64,000 bases of DNA. It comes from CAZABP01 sp964483245 (GTDB lineage: Bacteria > Planctomycetota > UBA1135 > UBA2386). Location of the stretch: contig CAZABP010000012.1 of the NCBI GenBank assembly GCA_964483245.1, positions 31,782 through 95,781 of the forward strand. The letters run 5' to 3'. The translations under genes were made by a program, and so were the position numbers. Shown piece by piece: positions 9,338-17,599 of the stretch (positions within the stretch are counted from its first letter, which is position 1; each line of letters starts with the position of its first letter). The notes beneath the pieces were generated by a model. That model made no database searches. It had not been told where the DNA came from and worked only from the letters and a program-made list of their open reading frames with translations.

Positions 9338-11179
9338 ATGCCCCGTACCGACCTCCGCAACATCGCGATCATCGCGCACGTCGACCATGGCAAGACCACG
9401 CTGGTCGATGCGATGCTGAAGCAGACCGGCTCGTTCCGCGAGAACGAGGCGGTTGCGGAATGCGTGCTCGACAGCAATGCGCTCGAACGCGAGCGCGGCA
9501 TCACGATCCTGGCCAAGAACACGGTCGTGACCTGGCAGGGTGTGCGGATCAACATCATCGACACGCCGGGCCACGCCGACTTCGGCGGCGAGGTGGAGCG
9601 CGTGCTGTCGATGGCCGACGGCGTGCTGCTGCTGGTCGACGCGGCTGAAGGTCCGATGCCGCAGACGCGGTTCGTGCTCAGCAAGGCGTTCGCGCACGGG
9701 CTGCACCCGATCGTCGTCGTCAACAAGGTCGACCGCACCGACGCGCGACCCAAGGAGGTCGTCGAGGAGGTGTTCGGCCTGTTCATCGACCTCGATGCCG
9801 ACGAGCAGGCGCTCGACTTCCCGGTGCTGTACGGCACCGGCCGCGGTGGCTGGATGACGCGCGACCTCGCGCAGCCGAACGACGACCTGATGCCGCTGTT
9901 CGACGCAATCCTGCAGCACGTGCCACCGCCGCACGACGATGCGACGCAGCCGCTGCAGTTCCGCGTCACGTCGCTCGACTGGTCCGACTTCGTCGGCCGC
10001 ATCGCGATCGGCCGCGTGCACCGCGGCGAGATGCGCAGCGGGACGAAGATCGCCGTCGCGCGCCCGGGCGCCGAGCCGCGCGAAGCGCTGGTGCGCGGCG
10101 TGCAGGCGTTCGAAGGGCTCGGCCGCCGCGACGTCGAGTCGGTGATCGCCGGCGACCTCTGCGCGGTCTGGGGGATCGATCCGATCTCGATCGGCGACAC
10201 GCTGTGCGCCCTCGACGCCGTCGAGCCGATGCCGATCGTGTCGATCGACCGGCCGACGATGAGCATCCTGCTGCGCGTCAACGACTCGCCGTTCTCCGGC
10301 CGCGAGGGGAAGTTCCTGACCAGCCGCCACCTGCGCGAGCGGCTCGAGCGCGAGCTGCGCACGAACGTCGCGCTGCGCGTCGAGCCGGGCAGCTCACCCG
10401 ACTCGTTCAAGGTCTCCGGCCGCGGCGTCATGCACCTCGGCATCCTGCTCGAGAACATGCGGCGCGAGGGGTACGAGTTCGCCGTCGCCAAGCCGGAGGT
10501 GATCCTGCAGGAGGTCGACGGCCGCGTGCTCGAGCCGATCGAGTTCCTGACCGTCGACGCGCCGGAGGGCGCAGTCGGCAAGATCATCGAGATCGTCGGC
10601 GAACGCCGCGCCGAACTGGTCACGCTCGAGCGCAAGGGGGCGTTCCAACGCCTGCAGTTCACGGTGCCGGCGCGCGGACTGATCGGCGTGCGCTCGCGGA
10701 TCCTGAACGCCAGCGGCGGGCAGGCCACGATGAACCACGTGTTCCACGAGTACGGTGAGTGGCGCGGCGCGATCGCCGAGCGGAGTGCCGGCGTGCTGGT
10801 CTCGATGACCAACGGGCCGGCGACGTTCTACGCGCTCGACTCGCTGCGCGACCGCGGCACGTTCTTCGTGACGCCGGCGACCGAAACGTATGAGGGGATG
10901 ATCGTCGGCGAGAACTGCAAGGAAGGGGATCTCGTCGTGAACCTGGCGCGCGAGAAGAAGCTGACCAACGTGCGCTCGAGCACGAAGGAGACGTTCGTCA
11001 AGCTGCTGCCGCCGCGGATCTTCACGGTCGAGGACGGCCTCGAGTACATCGCCGAGGACGAGCTGGTCGAGATCACGCCCAAGAGCGTGCGGCTGCGCAA
11101 GATCTGGCTGAAGGAGAAGGAGCGCCGCCGCGGCGCCAACGAAGCGGCGAGCGGTCCGGTGCGCAGCGGGCGGGGGTGA
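9338..11179 (+). CDS. typA: Ribosome-associated GTPase TypA/BipA
   Basis: 613 aa, the usual length. The N-terminal translational GTPase domain shows all G motifs: AHVDHGKTT (G1), RGITI (G2), DTPGHADF (G3), NKVD (G4). EF-G-like domains II, III and V and the TypA-specific C-terminal domain follow (for example RGVMHLG, PARGLIGVRS, MTNGPATFYALDSL). By family knowledge it binds the 70S ribosome and supports 50S assembly and growth under stress or cold. It is transcribed alone: the gene upstream is divergent and the one downstream convergent, with a hairpin between. No clear Shine-Dalgarno precedes the ATG. Confidence 0.97.
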   Translation: MPRTDLRNIAIIAHVDHGKTTLVDAMLKQTGSFRENEAVAECVLDSNALERERGITILAKNTVVTWQGVRINIIDTPGHADFGGEVERVLSMADGVLLLVDAAEGPMPQTRFVLSKAFAHGLHPIVVVNKVDRTDARPKEVVEEVFGLFIDLDADEQALDFPVLYGTGRGGWMTRDLAQPNDDLMPLFDAILQHVPPPHDDATQPLQFRVTSLDWSDFVGRIAIGRVHRGEMRSGTKIAVARPGAEPREALVRGVQAFEGLGRRDVESVIAGDLCAVWGIDPISIGDTLCALDAVEPMPIVSIDRPTMSILLRVNDSPFSGREGKFLTSRHLRERLERELRTNVALRVEPGSSPDSFKVSGRGVMHLGILLENMRREGYEFAVAKPEVILQEVDGRVLEPIEFLTVDAPEGAVGKIIEIVGERRAELVTLERKGAFQRLQFTVPARGLIGVRSRILNASGGQATMNHVFHEYGEWRGAIAERSAGVLVSMTNGPATFYALDSLRDRGTFFVTPATETYEGMIVGENCKEGDLVVNLAREKKLTNVRSSTKETFVKLLPPRIFTVEDGLEYIAEDELVEITPKSVRLRKIWLKEKERRRGANEAASGPVRSGRG

Positions 11180-11185
11180 GTGCTC

Positions 11186-11207
11186 CGGCGCGGATCACTC
11201 CGCGCCG
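11186..11207. terminator. Inverted repeat between typA and the convergent CDF gene
   Basis: A perfect 9-bp stem (CGGCGCGGA with TCCGCGCCG) around a 4-base loop lies 7 bases after the typA stop and overlaps the last codons of the convergent transporter gene. There is no T-tract. The position between convergent genes fits a bidirectional terminator; function is inferred. Confidence 0.45.
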
Positions 11208-12070
11208 ACCCGCGCCCCTTCATCCGGCTCCACGTGCACGTGTACTTCGCGCACGAACGGCACCGCCGCCAACACCGCATCCTCGACCCGGTGCGCGATC
11301 TCGTGCGCCCGCTCGACCGCCAGCGCCCCGTCGACCTGGATGATCATGTCCATCTGGTAGTGCCCGCCGGTCGGCAGCGCGCGCACCTGCACGACGTGCC
11401 GCACACCCGGCTGCGCCTCGGCGGCGCTGCGCGCGGCGCGCAGCAGCTCCGGCTGCGCCTCCTGCATCAGGATCGCGATGTTGCCGCGCACCGGGCGGAA
11501 CCCGAGCCAGAAGATGTAGAGCCCGATCACGGCGCCGGCGGCCGCGTCGAACCAGGTCGGGCCGAGGCGGCTGATCCAGATCCCGACCAGCGCGACCGAC
11601 GCCGACAGCACGTCGGCGCGGTGGTCGCGTGCTGAAGACAGCAGCGTCGGTGAGTTCGTCCGCCGCCCCTCCGCCATCGACACCCGGTACAGCACCTCCT
11701 TCGTGACCGCCGTGATCCCGGCGGCCCACAACGCGAGCTGCTCCGGCGGCGCCGGCATCCGCTCGCTCAGCAGCCCTTTCAGGCTGTCGATCGTGATGAA
11801 CGCACCGGTCGCGACCAGCATCGCGCCGATCAGCAGGCCGGCGAGCGCTTCGGCGTTGGCGTGTCCGTACGGGTGATTGGCATCCGGCGGGATCCGGCCG
11901 ACGCGGAACGCGAGCCAGGCGACGAACGTCGCGATGACGTCGCCGGCCGAGTTGAACGCGTCGGCGACCAGCGCGCGCGAGCCGGCCATCGTCCCGACGA
12001 TGAACTTGAGCAGCGCCAACAGCACGTTGGCCAGCAGCGCGATCAACTGGATCGAGACGCGTCGGTTCAC
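11195..12070 (-). CDS. Cation diffusion facilitator (CDF) metal transporter
   Basis: 291 aa with six predicted membrane helices and a C-terminal cytoplasmic ferredoxin-like domain (about 205-291, containing HVVQVRALPTGG and HVHVEPDE). Family signatures: ADAFNSAGDV in TM2, HPYGHANAEALAG after TM3, and DHRADVLSAS in TM5. The TM2 metal motif reads NxxxD where Zn transporters have HxxxD and Fe/Mn types DxxxD; TM5 has DxxxD. The metal is therefore uncertain. By family it is a proton-coupled efflux pump in the inner membrane. The start codon overlaps the NIF3 gene stop by 4 bases (ATGA), so the two are translationally coupled. Confidence 0.93.
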   Translation of the reverse strand: MNRRVSIQLIALLANVLLALLKFIVGTMAGSRALVADAFNSAGDVIATFVAWLAFRVGRIPPDANHPYGHANAEALAGLLIGAMLVATGAFITIDSLKGLLSERMPAPPEQLALWAAGITAVTKEVLYRVSMAEGRRTNSPTLLSSARDHRADVLSASVALVGIWISRLGPTWFDAAAGAVIGLYIFWLGFRPVRGNIAILMQEAQPELLRAARSAAEAQPGVRHVVQVRALPTGGHYQMDMIIQVDGALAVERAHEIAHRVEDAVLAAVPFVREVHVHVEPDEGARVGAE

Positions 12071-12852
12071 CGCACGCGCAGCGGATCGCGGTCCGCCCTC
12101 GAGATCCAGACCGCGGTGCCGGCGCCCAGTTCGGCGCTGAGCCGGCGTCGTAGCCGCAGCAGGTAGCCGCGTTCAGTGTGGCTGTGGCCGGCCAGGATCA
12201 CGTGCACGCCGCGCGCGACGAAGTCGAGCACGTCGTGGTGGCGCAGCTCGCCGGTCACCACGAGGTCGGCGTCGGCGCCAGCGACGACGGATCCACCGGC
12301 ACCCGCGCAGACCGCGGCCGTTCGTACCGGATGCCGGCCGGCGGCGCCGACCTGCAGCTGCCGCACGCGCAGCCAGCGCTGCACGCGGGCTGCGACGGCG
12401 CCGAGCGGCGCACTCCGCGCGAGCACGACGCGGCGCCCGAGTCCGGTGCCGGCGACGTCGGTCGCCCGCACCTGCAACGGTTCGCGCTGACCCGGGCCGA
12501 GCGCTTCGGCCAGCCAGTCGTTGACACCGCCATCGACGGCATCGAGCGCCGTGTGCGGCGACCAGATCGCGAGCCGGGCTTCGAGCGCCGCGAGCAACAC
12601 GTCCACGCGTGGCGCCCCCGGCGCCAGACTCCGCAGCGGATCGAACAGCGGCGGGTGGTACGCAACCACCAGCTCGCAGCGGCGTTGCACCGACTCGGCG
12701 ACGACCGGCAGCGTCAGGTCGATCGCGAGCAGGATCCGCCGGACCTCCGGCGCGCGGCGCGGTGCGACCAGCAGCCCGACGTTGTCCCACGGCTCCGCCA
12801 GCTCCGGCGGCGCGATCCGTTCCAGCGCAGCGACGACCCGGCGGAGCTGCAA
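12067..12852 (-). CDS. NIF3-like dinuclear metal-centre protein
   Basis: 261 aa, matching the short form of the NIF3/YbgI family (also annotated GTP cyclohydrolase I type 2-like). Conserved features: EPWDNVGLLV near the N-terminus, YHPPLF (metal-binding His), WSPHTALDAV (second metal-site His) and the C-terminal GHSHTE motif. These ligands form a di-metal site in a toroidal hexamer in characterised homologues; the physiological reaction is debated. The C-terminal overlap with the CDF transporter suggests a metal-handling operon, though this pairing is positional evidence only. It begins 11 bases upstream of the end of the hydrolase gene on the same strand. Confidence 0.92.
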   Translation of the reverse strand: MQLRRVVAALERIAPPELAEPWDNVGLLVAPRRAPEVRRILLAIDLTLPVVAESVQRRCELVVAYHPPLFDPLRSLAPGAPRVDVLLAALEARLAIWSPHTALDAVDGGVNDWLAEALGPGQREPLQVRATDVAGTGLGRRVVLARSAPLGAVAARVQRWLRVRQLQVGAAGRHPVRTAAVCAGAGGSVVAGADADLVVTGELRHHDVLDFVARGVHVILAGHSHTERGYLLRLRRRLSAELGAGTAVWISRADRDPLRVR

Positions 12853-12863
12853 GCAGCTGCCTG

Positions 12864-13577
12864 CTAGAGCTCGCGCCGCAGGAACTCACGCGCGATCCAG
12901 ATCGCGCGGTCCAGCTCCTTGTTGGAGCCGTCGAACGGATGCCGGGCGCCGATCGAGTGCCCGGTCTTCTCCAGCATCACGAGGCTCGCACGGTCCTTGG
13001 CGATCCCGTGGAACAGCTGCTCGCTCTCGGCGAACGGCGCGACGCGGTCCTCTTCGCCGTGCACGAGCACGACCGGACAGCCGATCGCGCCCGCAGCTCG
13101 CGCGAGCGACAGCTCGTCGGCGCGCGCCGTCAGCTCGTCGCGTTGGCTGGGGTCTTCGGCCGCGATCCGTTCGAACGACCCGAACGCCGACCACGCCGCG
13201 ACCGCCCCGACGTTGCTTGCCTTCGCCGCAAGCAGCAGCGCGAGCGTCGCGCCGAACCCATGGCCGACCAGTCCGACCTTGCCGTGCCACGCGTAGCCAA
13301 CCGGACCCTTCCCATCACCGAGCGCACGCAGCAACGCGAGCAGCCCGTCGTGCCAGGCAAGCATCCGATCCTGCGCCGCGGGCCGCGGCAGCAACACCGG
13401 ACGATCCTCGGCGAGGCGCTCGATCGCGAGTGGATAGAAGCACCAGTCCGCTCCGAGCCCGAGGCTCGGCACGAACAGCACCGGCGCGAGTGACGAGGTG
13501 GACGGGCCGGCGAGATCCACGCTCAGGCCCCGGATCTCCTCACCGGGCCATGGCAGACGTGTCAGGTTGGCCGGCAT
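12864..13577 (-). CDS. Alpha/beta-hydrolase-fold protein lacking the nucleophile Ser
   Basis: 237 aa with a dienelactone-hydrolase-like layout: core strand LFVPSLGLG, an elbow, VLVHGEEDRVAPF carrying the putative acid Asp, and KTGHSIG with the His near the C-terminus. The nucleophile elbow reads GHGFGA instead of GxSxG, with Gly where the Ser or Cys should be; the codon in the DNA is unambiguous. The protein may be non-catalytic, or use a different residue. It is the first gene of a minus-strand run (hydrolase, NIF3, CDF). Only 81 bases separate its start from the divergent rnc start chosen here. Confidence 0.82.
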   Translation of the reverse strand: MPANLTRLPWPGEEIRGLSVDLAGPSTSSLAPVLFVPSLGLGADWCFYPLAIERLAEDRPVLLPRPAAQDRMLAWHDGLLALLRALGDGKGPVGYAWHGKVGLVGHGFGATLALLLAAKASNVGAVAAWSAFGSFERIAAEDPSQRDELTARADELSLARAAGAIGCPVVLVHGEEDRVAPFAESEQLFHGIAKDRASLVMLEKTGHSIGARHPFDGSNKELDRAIWIAREFLRREL

Positions 13578-13658
13578 CGCGACAGGGCGCGCATGTTACC
13601 TTCTGCCCCCCGCAGCCGAAGCTGCGAGCTGCAGATGGCGAGCCGAATGCGATCCTCC

Positions 13659-14384
13659 ATGCCGGAAAGCCCACCGAGCACGGCACGCCTGCGCACGCTC
13701 GCGTCGGTCGAACGCGCGATCGGTCACCGCTTCCGTGACAAGGGGCTGCTCGACCTCGCGCTGAGCCACGCCTCGCTCGCCAACGAAGGGCGGCCGAGCT
13801 ACGAGCGGCTGGAGTTCCTCGGTGATGCGGTGCTCGGGATGCTGGTCGCCGAGCACCTGTACCGCAGCACGCCGGAGATCCCGGAGGGTCAGCTCACCGA
13901 CCGCCGCGCGCGGATCGTCAGCCGCGAGCCGCTGGCCGCGATCGGCCGCCAGCTCGGCCTCGCCAGCCATCTCGCCGGCGGGCGCGGCATGCGCGAGCAG
14001 GACCGGCAGTCGCCGCGGATCCTGGCCGACCTGGTCGAAGCGGTGCTCGGCGCGATCTATGTCGACGCGGGGATCCGCGCGGCGCGCGGGTTCGTGCAGC
14101 GCCACGTGCTGCAGAGCGACGAGGCGCTGGCCGCCGACGGCGCCGCGCTGCGCGATCCGAAGAGCCGCCTGCTGCAGCTCGCGCAGGCGCGCGGGCTCGG
14201 CCAACCGGACTACCGGCTGATCGCACAGGAGGGACCGGAGCACGAGCGGATGTTCCGCATCGCGGTCGTCATGCAGCGCCGGCGCGTCGCGGTCGGAACC
14301 GGCCGCAGCAAGCAGCTCGCCGAGAAGGACGCCGCGGCCGCGGCGCTGCTGAAGCTCTCGAAGACGCCGGCGCCGCCGGCATGA
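13659..14384 (+). CDS. rnc: Ribonuclease III
   Basis: 241 aa from the ATG at 13659; in-frame ATGs at 13593, 13635 and 13647 are possible, but the later one best matches RNase III N-termini and leaves room for a promoter. The catalytic domain carries the signature ERLEFLGDAVLGMLVAEHLY and, later, DLVEAVLGAIYVD with the metal-binding acidic residues. A C-terminal double-stranded RNA-binding domain follows (about 160-235: DPKSRLLQLAQA... and GRSKQLAEKDAAAAALL). It processes rRNA precursors and other dsRNA in the cytoplasm. The stop overlaps the mfd start by 4 bases (ATGA), so it is coupled to mfd. Confidence 0.96.
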   Translation: MPESPPSTARLRTLASVERAIGHRFRDKGLLDLALSHASLANEGRPSYERLEFLGDAVLGMLVAEHLYRSTPEIPEGQLTDRRARIVSREPLAAIGRQLGLASHLAGGRGMREQDRQSPRILADLVEAVLGAIYVDAGIRAARGFVQRHVLQSDEALAADGAALRDPKSRLLQLAQARGLGQPDYRLIAQEGPEHERMFRIAVVMQRRRVAVGTGRSKQLAEKDAAAAALLKLSKTPAPPA

Positions 14385-17300
14385 ACGCCCGCGCGGCGGT
14401 CGCCGCCTTCGCCGGACTCGCGACGTCGCGCCGGCTGCTCGACACGCTGCGCCCCGGCTCGACGCGTGCCGCCGGCGGACTCTGGGGTGCCAGTGCCGCG
14501 CTGGTGCTCGCCGTCCTGCACGAGCGCCGGGCCGGACCGCTGCTGGTCGTGACCGCCGACGACGGCGACGCCGAGCAGCTCGCCGGAGATCTGCGCACGT
14601 TCACCGGCCGCGAACCGACGCGGCTGCCGCGTCTCGCCTACGACGTCGACGGCGAGGCGGACCCGCGCCTCGTCGACGCGCGGATTGCCGTGTGGCGCGC
14701 CCTCGCCGGAGACGACAGGTTCCTGCTGCTGGCGAGCCAGGAAGCGCTGCTGCAACCCGCGCCGACCCTCGCGAGCCTGACGCGCGGGCGCGTCGCGCTG
14801 CGTACCGGCAGCGAGTTCCCGGCCGAGCGCCTCGTCGCGCAGGCCGAGCGCGCCGGGCTGCGCCGCGTGCCGGTGTTGCTGGCGCCGGGCGAGTTGTCGG
14901 TGCGCGGGGACGTCGTCGATCTGCAACCGCTCGGCGGCCAACCGGCGCTGCGCATCGAATGGCTCGGCGGGACCATCGAGTCGATCCGCACGTTCGATCC
15001 GGCGAGCCAGCTCTCGCTGCAGACGTTGGATGCGGTCGAGCTGCACCTTGGCGCGCCGGTCAGCGAGCAGGGGTTCGTCGACCCGGTCGTGCACGTGCTG
15101 CGCCGCGAGCTCTGCCTCGTGCGGCACGAGCCACTGCGGATCGCGACGGCCGAAGATTCGCTGGCGCGCGGATCGCTGTCGGCAGCCTGGCTGCGCTGGC
15201 AGGAGACGACGGTCGCCGCGGCGCGGCTCGACGCCGGCTCGCTGCCGAGCCACGACATCGACTTCAAGATCCTGTCGGCCGGCAGCGCCGTCGGCTCCGG
15301 CGAGGCGGATCCGGTCGGCCGGCTGCGCGCGATCCGCGGCCTGCGCGGACAGGTCCACATCGTCTGCCGCAGCGAGTCGGAGCAGCAGCGGTTGCAGGAG
15401 GTGTTCGCGCACAAGCAGCTCGACCTCGCGCGCGAGCGCGTCTCGCTCGGGGTCGGCAGCCTGAGCCGCGGGTTCCGCGTGCCGGAGCTCGAGCTGACGA
15501 TGTTGTCGAACGTCGAGTTCGCCGGCGTCCCGGCCGCGCCGCGCGTCGCCGAGCGGCCGGTCGTCCCGGCGCGCGCGCTGCGCAGCTTCTTCGAGCTCGG
15601 CCCCGGCGACCTAGTCGTGCATGCCGTGCACGGGATCGCGCGGTTCGCCGGGATCGAGCGGATCGAGCGCGGCGAGGCGGCCGAAGACCACCTGCGACTC
15701 GAGTTCAAGGACGACGTCGCGCTGCTCGTCCCGGCGTCCAAGATCCACCTGATCCAGAAATACGTCGGCGCCGGCGGTGGGACGCCGCCGCTCGACCGGC
15801 TCGGCGGCAAGGGGTTCCAACGGCGCAAGGAGGAGGTGCAGCAGGCGCTGTTCGACCTCGCGGCGGACCTGCTCGACGTGCAGGCTGCGCGCGAGCAGCT
15901 GACGCGGGAGCCGTATCCGGCGGACCCGCTCGAGGAGCAGTTCCGCGACGCGTTCCCGTTCACCGACACGCCGGACCAGGCGCAGAGCTGGGCCGAGATC
16001 CAACGCGACCTCGAGCGGCCGCGGCCGATGGACCGGCTGCTGTGCGGCGACGTCGGGTTCGGCAAGACCGAGATCGCATTGCGCGCGGCGTTCCGCGTCG
16101 CGATCACCGGCCGGCAGGTCGCCGTGCTCTGCCCCACCACCGTGCTCGCCGACCAACACGGACAGACGTTCGCCGAACGCTGCACGCCGCTCGGGCTGCG
16201 CGTTGCCGTGCTGTCGCGCTTCACCAAGGCGCGCAAGGCGCTGCTGGCCGACGTCGCGCGCGGGCACGTGGACATCCTGATCGGCACGCACGCGTTGCTG
16301 AGCGACGACGTCGCCTGGCACCAGCTCGGGCTCCTGGTCGTCGACGAGGAGCAGCGGTTCGGCGTCCGGCACAAGGAGCAGGTCAAGCGGATGCGGCGCG
16401 ACGTCGACGTGCTGACGCTGAGCGCGACCCCGATCCCGCGCACGTTGCACAGCTCGCTGCTCGGCTTGCGCGACATCTCGATGCTGACGACGCCGCCGCC
16501 CGGCCGCCAGGACGTCGAGACCCTGCTGACCTGGTTCGAGCCGGAGCTGATCCGGCACGCGGTCGAGCGGGAGCTCGCGCGCGGCGGGCAGGTGTTCGTG
16601 CTGCACAACCGGATCGACGGTCTCGCGCCGTTGCAGCGGCAGATCCAGGCGCTCGTGCCGGCGGCACGGATCGTGCTCGGCCACGGCCAGATGACCGCGA
16701 CGCAGATGGAGCAGGCGATCCGGCGCTTCGTGCGCGGCGACTGCGACGTGCTCGTCTGCACGACGATCGTCGAGAACGGCCTCGACCTCCCGCGCGCCAA
16801 CACGATCCTGATCGACCGCCCGGAGCTGTTCGGCCTCGCCGAGCTGCACCAGCTCCGCGGCCGCGTCGGTCGCAGCGGGCTCAAGGCCTGGTGCCTGCTG
16901 TTGCTCGACCGGCTGCGGCCGCCGGGCGAGGAGGCCAAGAAGCGGCTGAAGACGCTCGAGGAGTTCGGTTCGCTCGGCGCCGGCTTCGCGCTCGCGATGA
17001 AGGATCTCGAGCTGCGCGGGGCCGGCAACCTGCTCGGACCGGAGCAATCCGGCCACATCGCCGCCGTCGGCTACGAGATGTACGTCCAGCTGCTGCGCAC
17101 CGCGGTCGAGTCGGCACGCGCCGAGCATCCGGTCGCGCCGCCGCCGCTCGAAGTCGACGTCGACCTGCGGCTGCAGGCGTATCTCCCGGACGCGTTCGCC
17201 CCGGATGCGCGCGCGCGGCTCGATCTGCTGCGCGAGCTCGACGGCGCCGTCGACGCCGCCGCCGCCGCGCGGATCGAGAGCTCGCTGCGCGACCGCCATG

Positions 17301-17599
17301 GCAAGCTGCCGCGTCCGGTCACCAACCTGCTGCAGCTGTTCCTGCTCAAGCACCTGCTCGGCGACCTCGGCGTGCGCGGCGTGCAGCTGGTCGGTGACGA
17401 CCGGATCGTCGTGCTGCACCCGCGCGGCGAGCCGCTCGGCGGCGCCTGGCTGGATGCGTTCCGTGAGATCCGCCCGGTCGAGGCCGGCAAGACGCACCTG
17501 ATGCTCGGCCGCCCGCCGCGCGGCAGCGCCGGCTGGACCGGCGAGCAGGTGCTGCGCAAGCTGTTGGCCGCCTTGCAGGGACAGGATGTGGAACGCTGA
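14381..17599 (+). CDS. mfd: Transcription-repair coupling factor Mfd
   Basis: 1072 aa, typical size. An N-terminal UvrB-homology module (LPRLAYDVDGEADPRL onward) is followed by the CarD-like RNA-polymerase-interacting domain near 395-460 (LGPGDLVVHAVHGIARF). The RecG-like translocase then shows Walker A GDVGFGKTEIAL near 555, DEEQ near 654, SATPIPRTLH and RGRVGRS. A TRCF C-terminal domain closes the protein. By family it pushes stalled RNA polymerase off DNA and recruits UvrA to lesions. It lies in an overlapping operon rnc-mfd-HEAT protein; the next gene starts 14 bases before the mfd stop. Confidence 0.97.
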   Translation: MNARAAVAAFAGLATSRRLLDTLRPGSTRAAGGLWGASAALVLAVLHERRAGPLLVVTADDGDAEQLAGDLRTFTGREPTRLPRLAYDVDGEADPRLVDARIAVWRALAGDDRFLLLASQEALLQPAPTLASLTRGRVALRTGSEFPAERLVAQAERAGLRRVPVLLAPGELSVRGDVVDLQPLGGQPALRIEWLGGTIESIRTFDPASQLSLQTLDAVELHLGAPVSEQGFVDPVVHVLRRELCLVRHEPLRIATAEDSLARGSLSAAWLRWQETTVAAARLDAGSLPSHDIDFKILSAGSAVGSGEADPVGRLRAIRGLRGQVHIVCRSESEQQRLQEVFAHKQLDLARERVSLGVGSLSRGFRVPELELTMLSNVEFAGVPAAPRVAERPVVPARALRSFFELGPGDLVVHAVHGIARFAGIERIERGEAAEDHLRLEFKDDVALLVPASKIHLIQKYVGAGGGTPPLDRLGGKGFQRRKEEVQQALFDLAADLLDVQAAREQLTREPYPADPLEEQFRDAFPFTDTPDQAQSWAEIQRDLERPRPMDRLLCGDVGFGKTEIALRAAFRVAITGRQVAVLCPTTVLADQHGQTFAERCTPLGLRVAVLSRFTKARKALLADVARGHVDILIGTHALLSDDVAWHQLGLLVVDEEQRFGVRHKEQVKRMRRDVDVLTLSATPIPRTLHSSLLGLRDISMLTTPPPGRQDVETLLTWFEPELIRHAVERELARGGQVFVLHNRIDGLAPLQRQIQALVPAARIVLGHGQMTATQMEQAIRRFVRGDCDVLVCTTIVENGLDLPRANTILIDRPELFGLAELHQLRGRVGRSGLKAWCLLLLDRLRPPGEEAKKRLKTLEEFGSLGAGFALAMKDLELRGAGNLLGPEQSGHIAAVGYEMYVQLLRTAVESARAEHPVAPPPLEVDVDLRLQAYLPDAFAPDARARLDLLRELDGAVDAAAAARIESSLRDRHGKLPRPVTNLLQLFLLKHLLGDLGVRGVQLVGDDRIVVLHPRGEPLGGAWLDAFREIRPVEAGKTHLMLGRPPRGSAGWTGEQVLRKLLAALQGQDVER

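Noticed and set aside
8242..10812. 856-codon minus-strand frame continuing upstream of the YheT-like hydrolase
   Set aside because: Beyond the ATG at 9171 the frame is antisense to typA and shows no protein-like character; only the C-terminal 309 residues are the gene.
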